A DNA stretch of 50,220 nucleotides from Novosphingobium sp. FSW06-99 (GTDB taxonomy: Bacteria > Pseudomonadota > Alphaproteobacteria > Sphingomonadales > Sphingomonadaceae): contig NZ_KQ954267.1 of assembly GCF_001519065.1 (NCBI RefSeq), positions 1-50,220 on the forward strand, read 5' to 3'. A program made the position numbers and the translations under genes. The notes under the pieces were generated by a model, which was not told the origin of the DNA, searched no databases, and saw only the letters and a list, made by a program, of their open reading frames with translations. Shown piece after piece: positions 24,310-33,025 of the stretch. How positions within the stretch are numbered: the first letter of the stretch is position 1; every line of letters starts with the position of its first letter.

Positions 24310-26607
24310 TCACCCGAACTTGTTATCGCGCGGGAATCCGCTGGGCGGCAGGCGGCCTGCCGCGCCGCGCGCGACTTTCCATGGCAGCAGGTCCTTTTCG
24401 GTGCGCGTGCGGCCGCTGTCGCCGCCCATTGGCCAGGACATGCCGTCTTCGAGCCGCAGGGTTATCGCATCGGCCATGCCGCCGTCGCGATAGCGTTGCA
24501 GCGTGACGCCCTGCCCTTTGGCCAGCACCGGCACTTCGTTCAGCGCAAACACCACCAGCTTGCGGTTGTCGCCGATCACCGCGACATGATCGTGTTCGGG
24601 GGCGATTTCGCGCACGACGGTCAGTTTCACGCCGGGCTTGGTCGATACCACCGTGCGGCCTTTGCGCGTTTCGGCCAGCAATTCGTCCATCTCGGCGGCA
24701 AAGCCGCGCCCGGTGTTGGCCGCCAGCAGCAACTGGCCGCCTGCGCGGTGCGGCACCACCGCGATAATCTGCGCATCGGGATCGATATCGAGCATCGTGC
24801 GGATCGGTTCGCCAAACCCGCGCGCGCCCGGCAACTTGTCGGCGCCGATCGTGTAGAACCGGCCATTGTCGAGTGCGATCAACAGCTTGTCTGTGGTCTG
24901 CGCATGCAGGGCAAAGGCCGGGCCGTCGCCTTCCTTGAACTTGAAATCGCCATCGAGCGGCACGTGGCCCTTGGCAGCGCGAATCCAGCTGCGCTGCGAC
25001 ACGATCACCGTCACCGGCTCTTTCTCGATCATCGCATCCATGTTGAATTCGCGCGTCGGCGCGGCTTCGGCCAGGGTGGTGCGGCGGCGGCCGAGCGGCG
25101 TATCCGGGCCATAATCCTTGCGCAGCGCGACCAGATCGCGTTTCAGCCGGGTGCGCTGGCGCGCCGGGCTTTCCAGCAGCTTGTTCAGATCGTCCTGTTC
25201 GGCCAGCAACGCATCGCGTTCGCGCCGCAGTTCCATTTCCTCCAGCTTGCGCAACGAGCGCAGCCGCATGTTGAGGATCGCCTCGGCCTGGCGGTCGGTC
25301 AGCTCGAATTCGGCGATCATCACCGGCTTTGGCTCATCCTCGGTGCGGATGATCTCGATGATGCGGTCGAGATTGAGATAGGCGATGATATAGCCGCCCA
25401 GCAGTTCCAGCCGGTTGGCGATCTTGTCCAGCCGGTGCGTGGCGCGGCGCACCAGAATATCGATCTGCGCGATCACCCATTCCTGCAACAGCAGTTTCAG
25501 CCCCAGCACACCGGGGGTACGCCGCGCATCGAGCACGTTGAGATTGAGCGAAAAGCGCGATTCGAGCTCGGTCAGGCGATAGAGCGATTCTTTCAGCAAG
25601 TCGGGATCGACATTGCGGGACTTGGGCACCAGCACGATGCGGATCGCGGTGTCGGATTCATCGCGCACATCTTCGAGGATCGGCAGCTTCTTGTCCGCGA
25701 TCAACGCGGCGATCTGTTCGATCAGCTTGCCCTTGGCCACCATGTAGGGGATTTCGGAAATGACCAGTTGCCATTGCCCGCCGCCCAGCCGTTCGATCCC
25801 GCTGTCTTCCCAGTTGCCCGCTTCGTCGCGCCCGGTGGAAAAGCGCCCGCGCACGCGGATCGCACCTTTTCCTGTTGCATAGGCCTGGCTGAGCGCGGCC
25901 GCGCTGTCGACCACCACGCCGCCGGTGGCGAAATCGGGGCCGTGGAACACCTCCATCAACTGGTGATGTTCGACATGCGGATTGTCGATCAGCATCAGCG
26001 TCGCATCGACGATTTCGGCGACATTGTGGCTGGGGATCGAGGTCGCCATGCCCACCGCAATGCCGGTGGAACCGTTGGCCAGCAGATTGGGGAACATGCC
26101 GGGGAAAATTTCCGGCTCTTCCTCTTCACCGTTGTACGTCGGGTGGAAATCGACCGTACCTTCTTCGAGCCCGGCCATCAGCCGTGCCGCCGTCGCGGTC
26201 AGTCGCGCCTCGGTATAGCGGTAGGCCGCCGCGTTATCGCCATCGATATTGCCGAAATTGCCCTGCCCCTCGACCAGCGGGTAACGCAGCGCGAAATCCT
26301 GCGCGAGCCGGACCATCGCGTCATAGACCGAGGCATCGCCGTGCGGGTGGTATTTGCCGATCACGTCGCCAACCACGCGCGCCGATTTCTTGAACGCGTC
26401 GGTAGGGTTCAGCTTCAACTGGCGCATCGCCCACAACAGGCGGCGATGCACCGGTTTCAGCCCGTCGCGCAGATCGGGCAGACTGCGCGCGGTGATTGTC
26501 GACAGCGCATAGACGAGATAGCGTTCCGACAGAGCCGCATCGAACGGCGCATCGACGATTGAATCGAAGGGATCGGGCTCATCCCGGGTCGGGGTATCAT
26601 TGGCCAT
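24310..26607 (-). CDS. parC: DNA topoisomerase IV subunit A
   Basis: 765-residue subunit that cleaves and religates DNA for chromosome decatenation with ParE. The catalytic tyrosine is in AAYRYTEARL (Y131); the breakage domain motifs ALPDLRDGLKPVHRR-like (SLPDLRDGLKPVHRRLLWAM) and GKYHPHGDASVYDAMVRLAQ are clear. Length of 765 and the reduced C-terminal propeller indicate ParC rather than GyrA (about 900). At the quinolone position equivalent to E. coli ParC Ser80 the residue is Ala92, as I believe is common in alphaproteobacterial ParC. ATG 26607. parE is not in the window. Confidence 0.95.
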   Translation of the reverse strand: MANDTPTRDEPDPFDSIVDAPFDAALSERYLVYALSTITARSLPDLRDGLKPVHRRLLWAMRQLKLNPTDAFKKSARVVGDVIGKYHPHGDASVYDAMVRLAQDFALRYPLVEGQGNFGNIDGDNAAAYRYTEARLTATAARLMAGLEEGTVDFHPTYNGEEEEPEIFPGMFPNLLANGSTGIAVGMATSIPSHNVAEIVDATLMLIDNPHVEHHQLMEVFHGPDFATGGVVVDSAAALSQAYATGKGAIRVRGRFSTGRDEAGNWEDSGIERLGGGQWQLVISEIPYMVAKGKLIEQIAALIADKKLPILEDVRDESDTAIRIVLVPKSRNVDPDLLKESLYRLTELESRFSLNLNVLDARRTPGVLGLKLLLQEWVIAQIDILVRRATHRLDKIANRLELLGGYIIAYLNLDRIIEIIRTEDEPKPVMIAEFELTDRQAEAILNMRLRSLRKLEEMELRRERDALLAEQDDLNKLLESPARQRTRLKRDLVALRKDYGPDTPLGRRRTTLAEAAPTREFNMDAMIEKEPVTVIVSQRSWIRAAKGHVPLDGDFKFKEGDGPAFALHAQTTDKLLIALDNGRFYTIGADKLPGARGFGEPIRTMLDIDPDAQIIAVVPHRAGGQLLLAANTGRGFAAEMDELLAETRKGRTVVSTKPGVKLTVVREIAPEHDHVAVIGDNRKLVVFALNEVPVLAKGQGVTLQRYRDGGMADAITLRLEDGMSWPMGGDSGRTRTEKDLLPWKVARGAAGRLPPSGFPRDNKFG

Positions 26608-26687
26608 GGTGGCTGGACCCTATCACCCGCCCCGGCGATGACAACCGGCGCAACCGCGTAGAACGCGGCTTATCCTGCAAAAAAAGA

Positions 26688-27020
26688 TCATCGTCCCTGC
26701 ATGTCGCGCGCTTCTTCGGGGACACGCACTTCCAGACCGTCGAGTGCCTCGCTCAGCACGATCTGGCACGACAGGCGGCTGGTGCGGGTGACCCCGGCGG
26801 CCAGGTCGAGCATGTCTTCTTCATCGTCGCTTGCCGCAGCCAGGCGATCAAACCACTCGGCGGTCACGATCACATGGCAGGTGGAACAGGCCATCTGGCC
26901 CTCGCAGGTGCCTTCCAGCGGCAAGCCTGCCGCCTGCCCCACTTCGAGCAGACTCCGGCCGGGCTGCCCCTCGGCCTCGACCTTGCGGCCGTCAGATGTA
27001 ACGAAGCTGACTTTGACCAT
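26688..27020 (-). CDS. [2Fe-2S] ferredoxin, adrenodoxin/Isc type
   Basis: 110-residue electron carrier with one [2Fe-2S] cluster bound by C39, C45, C48 and C85 (TCEGQMACSTCHV ... RLSCQIV), the spacing of adrenodoxin/Isc Fdx proteins. It follows two cysteine desulfurase genes, consistent with donation of electrons for iron-sulfur cluster assembly. It could also serve cytochrome P450s or other oxygenases, which abound in sphingomonads. 33 bases separate it from the desulfurase stop, and the gene ends 80 bases before parC. Confidence 0.9.
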   Translation of the reverse strand: MVKVSFVTSDGRKVEAEGQPGRSLLEVGQAAGLPLEGTCEGQMACSTCHVIVTAEWFDRLAAASDDEEDMLDLAAGVTRTSRLSCQIVLSEALDGLEVRVPEEARDMQGR

Positions 27021-27053
27021 CCGTCGCTGTTCTCCCCCGTGGACGCATGCCTG

Positions 27054-28139
27054 TCACACCGACAGACCTTGCGCCCGCGCAGCGGCTGAAATTGCCGCGA
27101 TCGCCTCGTCCAGCTCCTCTTCCCCCGTATAGCGCCCGAACCCTATCCGCAGCGCGGTTTTTGCATCCCTGTCCGAAAGTCCCAGCGCACGCAAGACATG
27201 GCTGGGTCGGCCCGATCCACTGGCGCAGGCAGAACCGGCAGAAATGGCCACAGTGCGACATTCCGACAACACTCGCGCGGCATCGAGCCCATCGAGCCGC
27301 ACATTGAGATTGCCGTGCCAGCGCGCCGAGGCACTGCCGTTCAGATGCCAGCGCGCCAATCCGGCACGCGCCTTTTTCCACAGCGTGTCCACATGCGCCG
27401 CATCGCTTTTCCACAAGGTTGTGCACAGGCGCGCCGCTTCGCCAAACCCGGCTATCAGCGCGGGGCTCAGCGTGCCCGGGCGCAAGCCGCCTTCCTGCCC
27501 GCCCCCGTGGAACAATGGATCGATCGCCACCCCGTCGCGCACCCACAGCGCGCCGATCCCCTTGGGCCCGTACAATTTGTGCGCCGACACTGCGATCAGG
27601 TCGGCGCCATCGGGTGCGGCCAGCTTGCCCGCGCCCTGCACCGCATCGCACAGCATCAGCGCGCCAATGGCATGCGCGCGTTCGGCGATCGTGGCCACCG
27701 GCTGCACCGTGCCGATCTCGTTGTTCACCTGCATCACCGCGACCAGCCCGGTGCCCGGCGGCAGTGGCACATCCGGATCGACCAGCCCCTCGCCATCGAC
27801 CGGCAGGATGGTCAGCGCCGGATCGTGCGCCCGCGCGGTGTCAAGCACGGCCGCATGTTCGATCGCCGAAACCGCCAGCCGCGCCGCACCGGTGCCGCGC
27901 AAGGCCATGTTGAGCGCCTCGGTCGCGCCAGAGGTAAAGATCACCCGACCCCCCGGCGGCAACAGCGCGGCGACATGCCCGCGCGCCACCTCGATCGCCG
28001 CCGCCGCCGCGCGCCCGGCACGGTTCGGGCTGTGCGGATTGGCAAACCCCTCGCTATCCGGCCCGCCCAGCCAGGGCAGCATCGCCGCACGCGCCTCGGG
28101 CGCCAGCGGGGTGGTGGCCTGATAATCGAGGTAGATCAC
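27054..28139 (-). CDS. Cysteine desulfurase (second of pair)
   Basis: 361-residue PLP enzyme of aminotransferase class V that mobilises sulfur from cysteine. YLDYQATTPLAPEA is the classical start; the PLP lysine is in VSAHKLYGPKG; the catalytic cysteine loop is SAGSACASGSGRPSHV, the NifS/IscS-type arrangement. GTG 28139 overlaps the stop of the upstream desulfurase by 4 bases (GTGA). The frame is open to 28697 antisense-like sequence, but only the part from 28139 is homologous. Adjacent paralogues imply either a division of labour or a heteromeric enzyme. Confidence 0.92.
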   Translation of the reverse strand: MIYLDYQATTPLAPEARAAMLPWLGGPDSEGFANPHSPNRAGRAAAAAIEVARGHVAALLPPGGRVIFTSGATEALNMALRGTGAARLAVSAIEHAAVLDTARAHDPALTILPVDGEGLVDPDVPLPPGTGLVAVMQVNNEIGTVQPVATIAERAHAIGALMLCDAVQGAGKLAAPDGADLIAVSAHKLYGPKGIGALWVRDGVAIDPLFHGGGQEGGLRPGTLSPALIAGFGEAARLCTTLWKSDAAHVDTLWKKARAGLARWHLNGSASARWHGNLNVRLDGLDAARVLSECRTVAISAGSACASGSGRPSHVLRALGLSDRDAKTALRIGFGRYTGEEELDEAIAAISAAARAQGLSV

Positions 28140-29170
28140 GCCCGCACCGCCATCGCCGACCAGGCGGCGGCAAAGCGGTCGATCTGGTCCACGCCGGTTT
28201 CGCGCCCGATCGACACGCGGATCACGTCCTGCGCCCCGTCCAGGCCCATCGCGGTCAGCACATGACTGGTGCGCAGCGATCCCGACGAGCAGGCACTGCC
28301 CGCCGAAACCGCGATGCCCTGCGCATCGAGCCGGATCAGTTGCGCATTGGCCGACAGGCCCGGCAGGCGATAGGCACCGATCGTCGCCAGCCGCGGTGCC
28401 GTTGCCGCCACCACTTCGCCGCCGCCCGCAACAATCGCCGCATCGAGCCGCGCGCGCAGCACGTGCGCCTGCGCCATCCAGTCGCGCCCCGCCTCCAGCG
28501 CGGCGGCCATCGCCAGCGCGCCGGGCAGGTTTTCGGTGCCCCCGCGATAGCCGCGTTCCTGCCCGCCGGTGGGCCGCAGCAAGCCCCAGTCGCGCACCAG
28601 CAAGGCGCCGATCCCGACCGGCCCGCCGAACTTGTGCGCCGAAATAGCGATCAGATCGGCCTCGGGCAGCGGCAACTTGCCCGCGCTTTGCGCGCAATCG
28701 GCCAGCAACATGCCGCCGCGATCGCGCACCTGCGCGGTCAGATCGGCAATCGGCTGGATCACCCCGGTCTCGTTGTTGACATGCTGGATGGCGACCAGAC
28801 CGCCCGGCGGCACGTCATCGCCCGACACCAGCCCGGCACGATCGACCGGCAGGCGCAGCGCATCGCCCGCATGGCGCAAGACCGCCTCGTGCTCGACCGC
28901 CGACACTGCCACCAGCGGCGCATGGGCGCGCGTCAGCGCGATCGTCAGCGCCTCGCTTGCCCCGCTGGTCAGGATCACTTCGCCGGTCCACCCCAGCGCC
29001 GCCGCGATCCGCGCGCGCGCATCCTCCAGCGCGGCGCGCGCCGCACGGCCGGCGCGATGCGGGCTCGACGGGTTGGCCCAGATCGCAAAACCGTGCGCCA
29101 TCGCCTCAGCAGCGACCGGCAGCAAGGGGGTCGTCGCGGCATGGTCGAGATAGATCCGGGGCTCGGGCAA
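28136..29170 (-). CDS. Cysteine desulfurase (first of pair)
   Basis: 344-residue PLP-dependent desulfurase. RIYLDHAATTPLLPVA at the N-terminus, PLP lysine in ISAHKFGGPVG, active-site loop SAGSACSSGSLRTSHV. Slightly shorter than IscS (about 404), as in the reduced alphaproteobacterial forms. The start is a TTG at 29170 with AGGA 6 bases upstream (29177-29180 on the plus strand); no ATG or GTG fits. Coupled to the second desulfurase and then a ferredoxin. The upstream intergenic region holds a palindrome with an AT-rich flank that may be an iron-sulfur responsive operator. Confidence 0.92.
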   Translation of the reverse strand: MPEPRIYLDHAATTPLLPVAAEAMAHGFAIWANPSSPHRAGRAARAALEDARARIAAALGWTGEVILTSGASEALTIALTRAHAPLVAVSAVEHEAVLRHAGDALRLPVDRAGLVSGDDVPPGGLVAIQHVNNETGVIQPIADLTAQVRDRGGMLLADCAQSAGKLPLPEADLIAISAHKFGGPVGIGALLVRDWGLLRPTGGQERGYRGGTENLPGALAMAAALEAGRDWMAQAHVLRARLDAAIVAGGGEVVAATAPRLATIGAYRLPGLSANAQLIRLDAQGIAVSAGSACSSGSLRTSHVLTAMGLDGAQDVIRVSIGRETGVDQIDRFAAAWSAMAVRA

Positions 29171-29182
29171 GGCGTGTCCTGC

Positions 29183-29214
29183 TAGAAAGATTGCTTTCGC
29201 GTAAGTGCTTTCTA
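29183..29214 (-). promoter_or_regulatory. Palindrome upstream of the desulfurase operon
   Basis: TAGAAAG (29183-29189) and CTTTCTA (29208-29214) around an 18-base spacer, next to TATATAG in otherwise high-GC sequence. It lies 13-44 bases before the TTG start and could be an operator over the promoter. It does not match the E. coli IscR type 1 consensus by eye. Confidence 0.35.
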
Positions 29215-29315
29215 TATAGCCTTGGCTCCAATTCCAGCGCGTTCAATTTTTTGGACCGCAACGGCCCCCCCGTTTCGCGGGTGCGGTGCCGCAACCCGCC
29301 GCGTCAGGAACAGCA

Positions 29316-29972
29316 ATGCCCGCAGTCATTTTTCCCGGTCCCGAAGGTCGCCTCGAAGGCCGGTTTCAGCCCGCCACGCGCAGCCGCGCGCCGATCGCCA
29401 TGATCCTGCATCCGCATCCCCAGGCGGGCGGCACGATGAACGACCGCATCACCCAGGCGCTCTATCGCGCGTTCGTGGCGCGCGGGTTTGCCACCTTGCG
29501 CTTCAACTTTCGCGGCGTGGGGCGCAGCCAGGGCAGCTTTGACAACGGCATCGGCGAACTGTCCGACGCGGCCGCCGCGCTCGACTGGGTGCAGCAGATC
29601 CATCCCGAAGCATCGAGCACGTGGATCGCGGGCTATTCGTTCGGCGCGCTGATCGGCATGCAATTGCTGATGCGCCGCCCCGAAGTGCGCGGGTTCATTT
29701 CGGTTTCGCCGCCCGCCAACATGTACGATTTCAGCTTTCTGGCGCCCTGCCCCGCGTCGGGCATCATCATCCAGGGTGTCGCCGACACCGTGGTCACGCC
29801 CAACGCCGTGCAAAAGCTGGTGGACAAGCTTCGCACGCAAAAGCACATCACCATCCACCACGATGAAATCCCGCGCGCCAACCATTTCTATGAAAACGAA
29901 CTGGATGATCTGATGCGCGCGGTCGACACGTATCTCGACATGCGCCTCTCGCCCGACTGCCCGATCAAATAG
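29316..29972 (+). CDS. Alpha/beta hydrolase (YitV/DUF-type serine hydrolase-like)
   Basis: 218-residue cytoplasmic alpha/beta-hydrolase of the family once annotated as predicted hydrolase of the alpha/beta superfamily. Visible: ILHPHPQAGGTMNDRI (oxyanion side), TLRFNFRGVGRSQGSFD, the nucleophile elbow IAGYSFGALIGMQLL (Ser in GYSFG), and the C-terminal His in RANHFYE. Physiological substrate unknown. ATG 29316 follows AGGA by 6 bases. Its 3' end overlaps the end of a small convergent membrane protein gene by 8 bases. Confidence 0.9.
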   Translation: MPAVIFPGPEGRLEGRFQPATRSRAPIAMILHPHPQAGGTMNDRITQALYRAFVARGFATLRFNFRGVGRSQGSFDNGIGELSDAAAALDWVQQIHPEASSTWIAGYSFGALIGMQLLMRRPEVRGFISVSPPANMYDFSFLAPCPASGIIIQGVADTVVTPNAVQKLVDKLRTQKHITIHHDEIPRANHFYENELDDLMRAVDTYLDMRLSPDCPIK

Positions 29973-30111
29973 GCACGGCCCAGATCGCCACATTGCCCGC
30001 GATCACCAGCGCGGCGATCGCCATCAGCACCGCCCGCTGACGATCGCCGCGCCGCCACACGACCCGCGCCCCCAGCAACAGCGCAAAGATCGCCAGCACC
30101 ACCAGCGACAT
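29965..30111 (-). CDS. Small two-helix membrane protein
   Basis: 48 residues from ATG 30111 (53 from an in-frame GTG at 30126). Helix 1 MSLVVLAIFALLLGARVVW, a charged turn RRGDRQR, helix 2 AVLMAIAALVIAGNVAIW, end AVPI. The two-helix hairpin with a positive turn is strongly protein-like. It lies 20 bases after the GFA-domain gene on the same strand and probably shares its transcript. Not recognised as a named family. Confidence 0.6.
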   Translation of the reverse strand: MSLVVLAIFALLLGARVVWRRGDRQRAVLMAIAALVIAGNVAIWAVPI

Positions 30112-30130
30112 GACCACCGGGAGCACGCGC

Positions 30131-30625
30131 TCAGCCCTGGCGCAGCGCGCGCAACCGCGCCGCGCCGCGTTCGCCCAGCAACGCGGGGATATCCCGCCCG
30201 CTGTAGAACCCCTCGAACGTGGGGATGGCTGGATCGAGCACGACCCACGGCATCTTGCTGCGGGTCCAGATCTGCGCGGTCGGCGGGCACTGCGCAGGAT
30301 CGTCGAGCGTGCCCGCGCGCACGAACGCCGCCTTGTCGCCCAGCGCGCCATAGTGGCTCCACAGCGCGGTCAGGCATTGCGGACAGCGGAACACGGCCTG
30401 CCCCGCCCCGCTCGCGCTGGCCAGATGGACGACTTGCGGCGTGGGGCCTTCGACATGCAGCAGGGTGGTTTCGATCGCCGCGTTGACGGCAAAGGCGCTG
30501 CCGACTTCGCGCTGGCAATCGGTGCAGTGGCAGCAATTCACCGCATAAGGCGAATCATCGAGCCGGTAACGGATCGCGCCGCAAGCGCAGCCACCCGTGG
30601 CGAAAGGTGTGGGGCCGGTATCCAT
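30131..30625 (-). CDS. GFA/CENP-V domain zinc protein
   Basis: 164-residue protein of the glutathione-dependent formaldehyde-activating (GFA) family, a zinc-binding beta fold. Ligand cysteines appear as GGCACGAIRY (C13, C15), CCHCTDCQ (C31-C37) and FRCPQCLTALWSHYG. The end of the domain, FEGFYSGRDIPALLG, is recognisable but lengthened. Despite the name, most members are not proven to act on formaldehyde. ATG 30625 is preferred to the TTG two codons earlier. Confidence 0.88.
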   Translation of the reverse strand: MDTGPTPFATGGCACGAIRYRLDDSPYAVNCCHCTDCQREVGSAFAVNAAIETTLLHVEGPTPQVVHLASASGAGQAVFRCPQCLTALWSHYGALGDKAAFVRAGTLDDPAQCPPTAQIWTRSKMPWVVLDPAIPTFEGFYSGRDIPALLGERGAARLRALRQG

Positions 30626-30670
30626 GCGCAAAGCATGCGCGCGCCGCCCGGCAGCGTCAACCGCGCTGCG

Positions 30671-30781
30671 TCACTGCTGTTGCTGTCCGCCCTGGTCGCG
30701 GCGCGCGGGGGCGGCGGGGCGCCCCGGCATCTCTTCGCGTGGCGGCAGTTCGCGGCGTACGGGTCTGGGTTCGTCGGTCAT
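30671..30781 (-). CDS. Small hypothetical protein, Pro/Arg/Gln-rich
   Basis: 36 residues (MTDEPRPVRRELPPREEM..., ending in QGGQQQQ). Start ATG 30781 preceded by a GGCGGG-like sequence. Composition is disordered, basic and proline-rich; no domain. Such short Pro/Arg proteins occur in sphingomonad annotations, but expression is unproven and this could be chance. Confidence 0.35.
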   Translation of the reverse strand: MTDEPRPVRRELPPREEMPGRPAAPARRDQGGQQQQ

Positions 30782-30899
30782 CACCCGCCACAATGACCCT
30801 GCCGAACCCGCCCGACAAGCCCCCACTTGCCTATTTGGGCGGCGATTTGGCAACGAAGAGCATTGCAGCCGGGCGCGGGCGCGTATAGTCGAACTTGTG

Positions 30900-31877
30900 A
30901 TGACTGACACGACCACTTCCGCCGGCACGGTGCTTGCCGCCCCCGACATCCAGATCGACGTGCGTACGACGTTCGGGATCGATATCGACCTGAAAGTCCC
31001 CGCGTTCAGCGCGGCCGACGAACGCGTGCCCGATCTCGACACCAACTATGTGTTCGATCCGGACACCACGCTGGCGATTCTGGCAGGCTTTGCCTACAAT
31101 CGTCGGGTGATGGTGCAGGGCTATCACGGCACCGGCAAATCGACCCACATCGAACAAGTCGCCGCGCGGCTGAACTGGCCTTGCGTGCGAATCAACCTCG
31201 ACGCGCATATCAGCCGGATCGACCTGATCGGGCGCGACGCGATCGTGCTGCGCGATGGGTTGCAGGTGACCGAATTTCGCGAAGGGCTGTTGCCCTGGGC
31301 CCTGCAGACGCCGACCGCGCTGGTGTTCGACGAATATGACGCGGGCCGCCCCGACGTGATGTTCGTGATCCAGCGCGTGCTGGAAACCGAGGGCAAGCTG
31401 ACGCTGCTCGACCAGAACCGGGTGATCCGGCCCAACCCGTGGTTCCGCCTGTTCGCCACCGCCAACACGGTCGGCCTGGGCGACACTTCGGGGCTCTATC
31501 ACGGCACGCAGGCGATCAACCAGGGCCAGATGGACCGCTGGAACATGGTCGTTGCGCTCAACTATCTGCCGCCCGCCACCGAAATCCAGATCGTCACCAG
31601 CAAAGTGCCCGGGCTCGACGAAAAGACCGCAGGGGACATGGTGCGGGTCGCCGATCTGACGCGCAAGGGCTTTATCGGTGGCGATATCTCCACCGTGATG
31701 AGCCCGCGCACGGTGATCGGCTGGGCACAGAACACAGCGATCTTCAAGGATGTCGGCTTTGCCTTCCGCCTGACGTTCCTCAACAAGTGCGACGAGACCG
31801 AGCGCGTGCTGGTGGCTGAATATTACCAGCGTGTGTTCGGCAAGGACTTGCCCGAAAGCATCGCCCACAAGGCATGA
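30900..31877 (+). CDS. cobS: Cobaltochelatase subunit CobS
   Basis: 325-residue AAA+ ATPase subunit of the aerobic CobN-S-T cobalt chelatase for cobalamin synthesis; length is typical (about 330). Walker A GYHGTGKST (residues 74-82), Walker B LVFDEYDAGRPDV, and FRLFATANTVGLGD and QGQMDRWNMV. ATG 30900 directly follows a GTG; the shorter start is conventional. The usual neighbour cobT is missing from this window, and the gene is followed by a convergent oxidoreductase. CobS-like AAA+ proteins also occur outside B12 synthesis, but the match here is close to true CobS. Confidence 0.92.
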   Translation: MTDTTTSAGTVLAAPDIQIDVRTTFGIDIDLKVPAFSAADERVPDLDTNYVFDPDTTLAILAGFAYNRRVMVQGYHGTGKSTHIEQVAARLNWPCVRINLDAHISRIDLIGRDAIVLRDGLQVTEFREGLLPWALQTPTALVFDEYDAGRPDVMFVIQRVLETEGKLTLLDQNRVIRPNPWFRLFATANTVGLGDTSGLYHGTQAINQGQMDRWNMVVALNYLPPATEIQIVTSKVPGLDEKTAGDMVRVADLTRKGFIGGDISTVMSPRTVIGWAQNTAIFKDVGFAFRLTFLNKCDETERVLVAEYYQRVFGKDLPESIAHKA

Positions 31878-31882
31878 CGGTC

Positions 31883-31909
31883 GGGCGCGGGGGACTTCCC
31901 CCCGCGCCC
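31883..31909. terminator. Strong GC hairpin between converging genes
   Basis: GGGCGCGGGGG (31883-31893), loop ACTT, complementary arm to 31909. It lies 5 bases after the cobS stop and 6 before the stop of the convergent gene. No T run on either strand; termination inferred from position. Confidence 0.55.
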
Positions 31910-31915
31910 CGCCGC

Positions 31916-33025
31916 TCAGCCGTGCGGCACGATCAGGTATTTCTCGCCCGTCGCACGCGCGTTGTAGGCCAATGCCACGTCGCGGGTCAGCGCCTGTTCC
32001 AGCGAAATGCGCGCCTTGTAATGGCTGGCAAATGTGGTGGTCAGTTCGTCCCGCACCCGCTGACGCAGTTTTTCGGCGGCTTCGGCGCCAATCTGCACCA
32101 GAAACGGGGTGAGCAAAAAGCCCGAGACGCCCCACGAAAAGCCGAAACTGCGGTTGATCACGATCGGCCCCAGATCGAGCGCGCCGTAGACATAGACTTT
32201 CTTGAACGTGTCCGATCCATAGCGGCTGAACGCGGCGCCCTTGCTGGCGACCTGTTCCATCGCGCCCAGGATCTGCGAGGCCTGCTTGCCACCGCCGATC
32301 GCGTCAAAACCCAGCGTTGCGCCGGTCGCCTCGATCGCGGCGACCAGATCTTCGTGGTAGGTCGCGCTCGACGAATTGACCACATGTTCGGCGCCGATCC
32401 CCTTCAACAGCGCAACTTGCGCTTCGGAGCGGACAATGTTGACAAGCGGCACGCCGTCGGCCTGGCAGATCTTCACCAGCATCTGGCCCAGGTTCGACGC
32501 GGCGGCGGTGTGCACCAGCGCCTTGTGCCCTTCGCGCCGCATCGCCTCGACAAAGCTGAGCGCGGTCAGCGGGTTGACGAACGCGCTGGCGCCTTGCTCG
32601 GCAGTCGTGCCATCGGGCAGGACCAGCGCGCTGCGCGCATCGACCAGCCGGTATTGCGCGTACATCGCGCCGGGAATCACCGCGACCACTTTGCCCAGCA
32701 ACGCCTGCGCCTCGGGCGCATCACCCGCCGCGATTACCGTGCCTGCGCCTTCGTTGCCGACCGGCAGCGCCTGCCCCAGCCGCGCCTGCATCGCGCGCAC
32801 CGCGCCTTCCGGCATGGTCGCAACGATGCGTCCCGGGGCATATTCGGCATGATCGAGATCGGCCGGGCCGAACAGCAGGCCAAGGTCCGACGGGTTGATT
32901 GGCGAGGCCTCGATGCGCACCAGCACCTGATGCCCGGTGGGTTCGGGCAGGACTTCATCGCGCAACGCAACGATCAGCCGACCGTCTGCTTCAAGCGTCG
33001 ATACGAGCTGCGTGTTCGAAACCAT
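31916..33025 (-). CDS. Zinc-independent MDR-family quinone oxidoreductase-like dehydrogenase
   Basis: 369-residue NAD(P)-dependent medium-chain dehydrogenase/reductase. N-terminal GroES-like domain (QVLVRIEASPINPSDLGLLF), GNEGAGTVIAAG, and a Rossmann domain with HTAAASNLGQMLVKIC, followed by GFDAIGGGKQASQIL. It lacks the zinc-binding cysteines of alcohol dehydrogenases. ATG 33025 has GGGAG 9 bases upstream. The start lies inside the end of truA (35-base overlap), so it follows truA in the same transcript. Substrate unknown; a 2-enoyl or quinone substrate is possible. Confidence 0.88.
   Translation of the reverse strand: MVSNTQLVSTLEADGRLIVALRDEVLPEPTGHQVLVRIEASPINPSDLGLLFGPADLDHAEYAPGRIVATMPEGAVRAMQARLGQALPVGNEGAGTVIAAGDAPEAQALLGKVVAVIPGAMYAQYRLVDARSALVLPDGTTAEQGASAFVNPLTALSFVEAMRREGHKALVHTAAASNLGQMLVKICQADGVPLVNIVRSEAQVALLKGIGAEHVVNSSSATYHEDLVAAIEATGATLGFDAIGGGKQASQILGAMEQVASKGAAFSRYGSDTFKKVYVYGALDLGPIVINRSFGFSWGVSGFLLTPFLVQIGAEAAEKLRQRVRDELTTTFASHYKARISLEQALTRDVALAYNARATGEKYLIVPHG

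Noticed and set aside
24496..26562. 688-residue open frame on the plus strand
   Set aside because: It is antisense to parC, rich in Arg, His and Gln, and has no recognisable domain; it is an effect of high GC3.
28140..28697. N-terminal extension of the second cysteine desulfurase
   Set aside because: It lies within the coding region of the first desulfurase in another frame and ends directly before the conserved YLDYQATTPL start.
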